Source of the DNA: Nitrososphaerota archaeon
Lineage (GTDB): Archaea; Thermoproteota; Nitrososphaeria; Nitrososphaerales; UBA183
Assembly (NCBI GenBank): GCA_029785625.1
Contig: JAFLZI010000015.1
Coordinates: forward strand, 1 to 8,323
DNA length: 8,323 nucleotides
Direction: 5' to 3'
The position numbers and the translations under genes are program-made. Positions 6,571 to 8,323 of the stretch are shown here, one piece after another. Under the pieces are notes generated by a model. The model worked only from the letters and a program-made list of their open reading frames with translations. It did not search any database and was not told the origin of the DNA. Positions within the stretch are counted from its first letter, which is position 1. The number at the start of each line of letters is the position of its first letter.

Positions 6571-6576
6571 GGTGAT
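6571..6576 (+). promoter_or_regulatory. Shine-Dalgarno sequence for the GH4 gene
   Basis: GGTGAT is placed 6 nt before the TTG at 6583 and matches the archaeal anti-Shine-Dalgarno core. It supports the TTG as start. The ATG at 6575 within this stretch is in another frame. A second copy of the same core (AAAGGTGATT, 6541-6550) lies 33 nt from the start and is too far away to serve it. Confidence 0.55.
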
Positions 6577-6582
6577 GTCGCG

Positions 6583-7929
6583 TTGTCCAAGGTCAAGGTG
6601 AGCGTGATTGGCGCCGGGAGTGCCAACTTCTCCCTCGAGCTTGTGAAGGACATCTGCCTGATGCCTTCGCTTGCGGGGAGCACCGTCAGTTTCATGGATA
6701 TCGACCAGAGGAGGCTGGACGCGGTCCACACCCTGGCGTCTAGGTATGCCAGGGAGATGAAGATGGACCTCAAGCTCGAGAAGACGACGACCAGGAGGAG
6801 TTCCCTGAAGGACGCGGATTTCGTTGTGAACCTCGCGCTCGTCGTCGGACACAAGGGATACACGAAAGTCTGGGACATGGCGCGGAAGCGAGACTACAGG
6901 TTCGGAGGGAGTTACCACATCATGCACGACGAGGGCTTCTGGGTCAACTTCTACCAGCTCAGGCTCTTCGAGTCGATCGTCGAGGACGTGCTCGAGGTCT
7001 GTCCCAATGCCTGGTACATACAGTTGGCCAATCCCGTCCTCGCAGCGACGACGTACCTCTGCAGGAAGTACCCCAAGCTGAAGTACGTCGGGCTCTGCGA
7101 GGGGCCCCGCGCCATCTACGACATGGCTAGCATTTTCGGCCTCGACCCGGACAGGATAAGCTTCGAAATACCGGGGGTGAACCACACGGTCTGGCTGACG
7201 CGCTTCTTCCACGAAGGGAAGGACGCCTACCCGGTGCTCGACTCCTGGGCGAAGAAGAACTCCCGCGCCTATTGGAAGACGCACACCCCGAGCAACATCC
7301 TCGGCCCTGTAGCGTTCGACCTCTACGAGAAGTTCGGGGTGTTCCCAATCGGGGATACATGCACTCCCGGGGGCGGGACCTGGCCGTGGTGGTACCACAC
7401 GGATGAGAAGCTGGAGCGGAAGTGGGGGGAAGACCCAGAGTGGTGGTGGAGGGACTACCTAGGGGACCTCGAGCGCCGGGGCCCGGCGCTCGACAAGCTA
7501 CTGGACGGGAAGACCTCGCTTACGGAGGCTATTCCACCCAAGAAGTCCAGGCAGTTCACCGTACCGCTCATCGAGTCCATAGCGTGCGACGTGCCCCGGG
7601 TCCTCCCGGTGAACGTCCTGAACACCGGCGGCCTCCTGCCTGGCGTCCCCAGCGATTTCGAGGTCGAGGTCTCGGGGCTCGTTACTGCCAACGGGGTCCA
7701 GGGGCAGAGGTCGTCAGGCCTCCCCTCCAACCTCGTCGGATACATACTCAGGGACAGGGTCGCACCCGTGGAGACAGAGCTCGAGGCGTACCAAAAGGGG
7801 GACAGGGACAAGCTGCTGGAGCTCCTTATGATGGACCCGTGGACGAAGTCGGAGGGACAGGCCAGCGGGCTGATGAAGGACGTGTTCGCGGACAGGTCCT
7901 TCTCTGAGATGGCGAAGCATTACACCTGA
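6583..7929 (+). CDS. Glycoside hydrolase family 4 (NAD- and metal-dependent alpha-glycosidase/uronidase-like)
   Basis: GH4 enzymes cleave glycosides by an oxidation-elimination route that needs NAD and a divalent metal, usually Mn, and act in the cytosol on imported small sugars. Residues 1-40 form the Rossmann nucleotide-binding start (KVSVIGAGSANFS … FMDID). Further family marks are DADFVVN (77-83), LANP (148-151), the metal cysteine C172 in GLCEGP, GVNH with metal His201 (198-201), VFPIGDT (253-259) and the C-terminal PVNVLNTGGLLPGVP (342-356). 448 aa is the usual length. The residue after the metal cysteine is Glu173, not the His, Asp or Asn of characterised GH4 groups, and a Trp-rich stretch (WPWWYHTDE at 267-275, WWW at 287-289) follows. 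The overall pattern resembles the LplD/alpha-galacturonidase-type branch more than 6-phospho-glycosidases, but substrate is unresolved. The TTG start is supported by GGTGAT 6 nt upstream. It follows dppF by 59 nt on the same strand, so it probably processes what the importer brings in. Confidence 0.9.
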   Translation: MSKVKVSVIGAGSANFSLELVKDICLMPSLAGSTVSFMDIDQRRLDAVHTLASRYAREMKMDLKLEKTTTRRSSLKDADFVVNLALVVGHKGYTKVWDMARKRDYRFGGSYHIMHDEGFWVNFYQLRLFESIVEDVLEVCPNAWYIQLANPVLAATTYLCRKYPKLKYVGLCEGPRAIYDMASIFGLDPDRISFEIPGVNHTVWLTRFFHEGKDAYPVLDSWAKKNSRAYWKTHTPSNILGPVAFDLYEKFGVFPIGDTCTPGGGTWPWWYHTDEKLERKWGEDPEWWWRDYLGDLERRGPALDKLLDGKTSLTEAIPPKKSRQFTVPLIESIACDVPRVLPVNVLNTGGLLPGVPSDFEVEVSGLVTANGVQGQRSSGLPSNLVGYILRDRVAPVETELEAYQKGDRDKLLELLMMDPWTKSEGQASGLMKDVFADRSFSEMAKHYT

Positions 7930-7936
7930 GCGGGCG

Positions 7937-8323
7937 TCAGGAGAGCCCGAGGGGGGAGCTCGAAAGCTTCTCCGGGCCCCCTTCCCTCACGACGTAGATG
8001 TCCTCGATCCTCATCCCTCCGGGCTTCGGGGAGTAGACCCCAGGCTCGAGCACGACTACGGCGCCCTCCTGCAGCTCCCTCTCCTCCCCAGGGATGAACC
8101 ACGGCGGTTCCTGGTCGTCGAGGCCGACCCCGTGGCCCGCGTGGTGGGGGAGCACCCCGAACCCCCCCTTCTCGAGGGCTGCAGACACCGCCTCGTACAC
8201 GTCCCTCCCCTTCGTCCCGGGGAGCAGGAGCCTCTCCCCCGCCTCCTTCGCCCTAGCCAGCGCCTGGAGGGCGCCCTCCTGCTCAGGGGAAGGCGGAGCG
8301 CCGACCACGAACGTCCTGCAGAG
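7937..8323 (-). CDS. M24-family metallopeptidase (Xaa-Pro aminopeptidase/dipeptidase type), C-terminal part
   Basis: The reading frame is open to the window edge, so only the last 128 residues are visible. The fold is the pita-bread catalytic domain that removes N-terminal residues from peptides, commonly before proline, with two metal ions. Numbering from the edge: RTFVVG (3-8) follows the second metal Asp, which lies just outside. H64 in GHGVG is the metal histidine, H60 matches the upstream active-site histidine, E93 in LEPGVY and E107 in GGMRIED are the metal glutamates. The histidine normally found seven residues after the metal His (in an HE or HD pair) is Gln71 here (GLDDQEPP). The gene converges on the GH4 gene with 7 nt between the stop codons, so it belongs to another transcription unit. 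A full-length protein of ~350-380 aa would be expected. Exact specificity cannot be told. Confidence 0.88.
   Translation of the reverse strand, partial: LCRTFVVGAPPSPEQEGALQALARAKEAGERLLLPGTKGRDVYEAVSAALEKGGFGVLPHHAGHGVGLDDQEPPWFIPGEERELQEGAVVVLEPGVYSPKPGGMRIEDIYVVREGGPEKLSSSPLGLS

Noticed and set aside
5488..7398. Long minus-strand frames opposite dppF and the GH4 gene (307 and 297 codons)
   Set aside because: Same antisense effect: no domains, and they lie over strongly supported genes.
7931..7949. Hairpin CGGGC…GCCCG between the convergent GH4 and M24 genes as a terminator
   Set aside because: Only five base pairs with a 9-nt loop, no following T-run, and mostly inside the M24 coding sequence; archaeal termination normally relies on T-rich stretches.

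Overview
The window looks like high-GC archaeal DNA. The arginine codon AGG and isoleucine codon ATA are frequent. Archaeal-type TATA boxes sit about 35-38 bp upstream of two divergent start codons, and three genes appear to begin with TTG or GTG. The solute-binding protein is held by a C-terminal membrane helix after a Ser/Thr-rich linker, an arrangement known from archaeal (notably thermoproteotal) Dpp/Opp-type transporters. I would guess an uncultured heterotrophic member of the Thermoproteota, but the sequence alone does not fix the lineage.

Layout. Bases 1-753 (minus strand) hold the first ~226 residues of a class III PLP-dependent aminotransferase. It breaks abruptly at about base 77, where the sequence becomes a perfect inverted copy of bases 969-1045, inside the neighbouring binding-protein gene. 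This looks like a fold-back chimera or assembly artefact at a contig edge, not biology. Bases 754-884 are a divergent promoter region with a TATA-like box for each side and a small palindrome abutting the plus-strand TATA box. From 885 to 7929 six plus-strand genes form a likely operon: membrane-anchored solute-binding protein, two permeases (DppB- and DppC-like), two ATPases (DppD- and DppF-like), and a family 4 glycoside hydrolase (GH4). Gaps are 7, 42, 6, 1 and 59 nt. From 7937 to the window end (minus strand, convergent) is the C-terminal part of an M24 metallopeptidase of the Xaa-Pro aminopeptidase/dipeptidase type.

How they work together. The five transporter genes encode a complete Opp/Dpp-family importer: an external receptor, a heterodimeric membrane channel and two ATPases, both with the C-terminal four-cysteine domain. 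Family membership alone would suggest peptides, and the M24 peptidase nearby is compatible with that. The gene that follows in the same direction, however, is an NAD/Mn-dependent GH4 glycosidase, so an oligosaccharide or uronide substrate is at least as likely. GH4 enzymes are cytosolic and act on small imported sugars. I see no RNA genes, CRISPR array, insertion sequence or clearly new system. The most notable points are the chimeric left end, the atypical GH4 metal-site motif (Cys-Glu-Gly-Pro), and a substituted conserved histidine in the M24 fragment.
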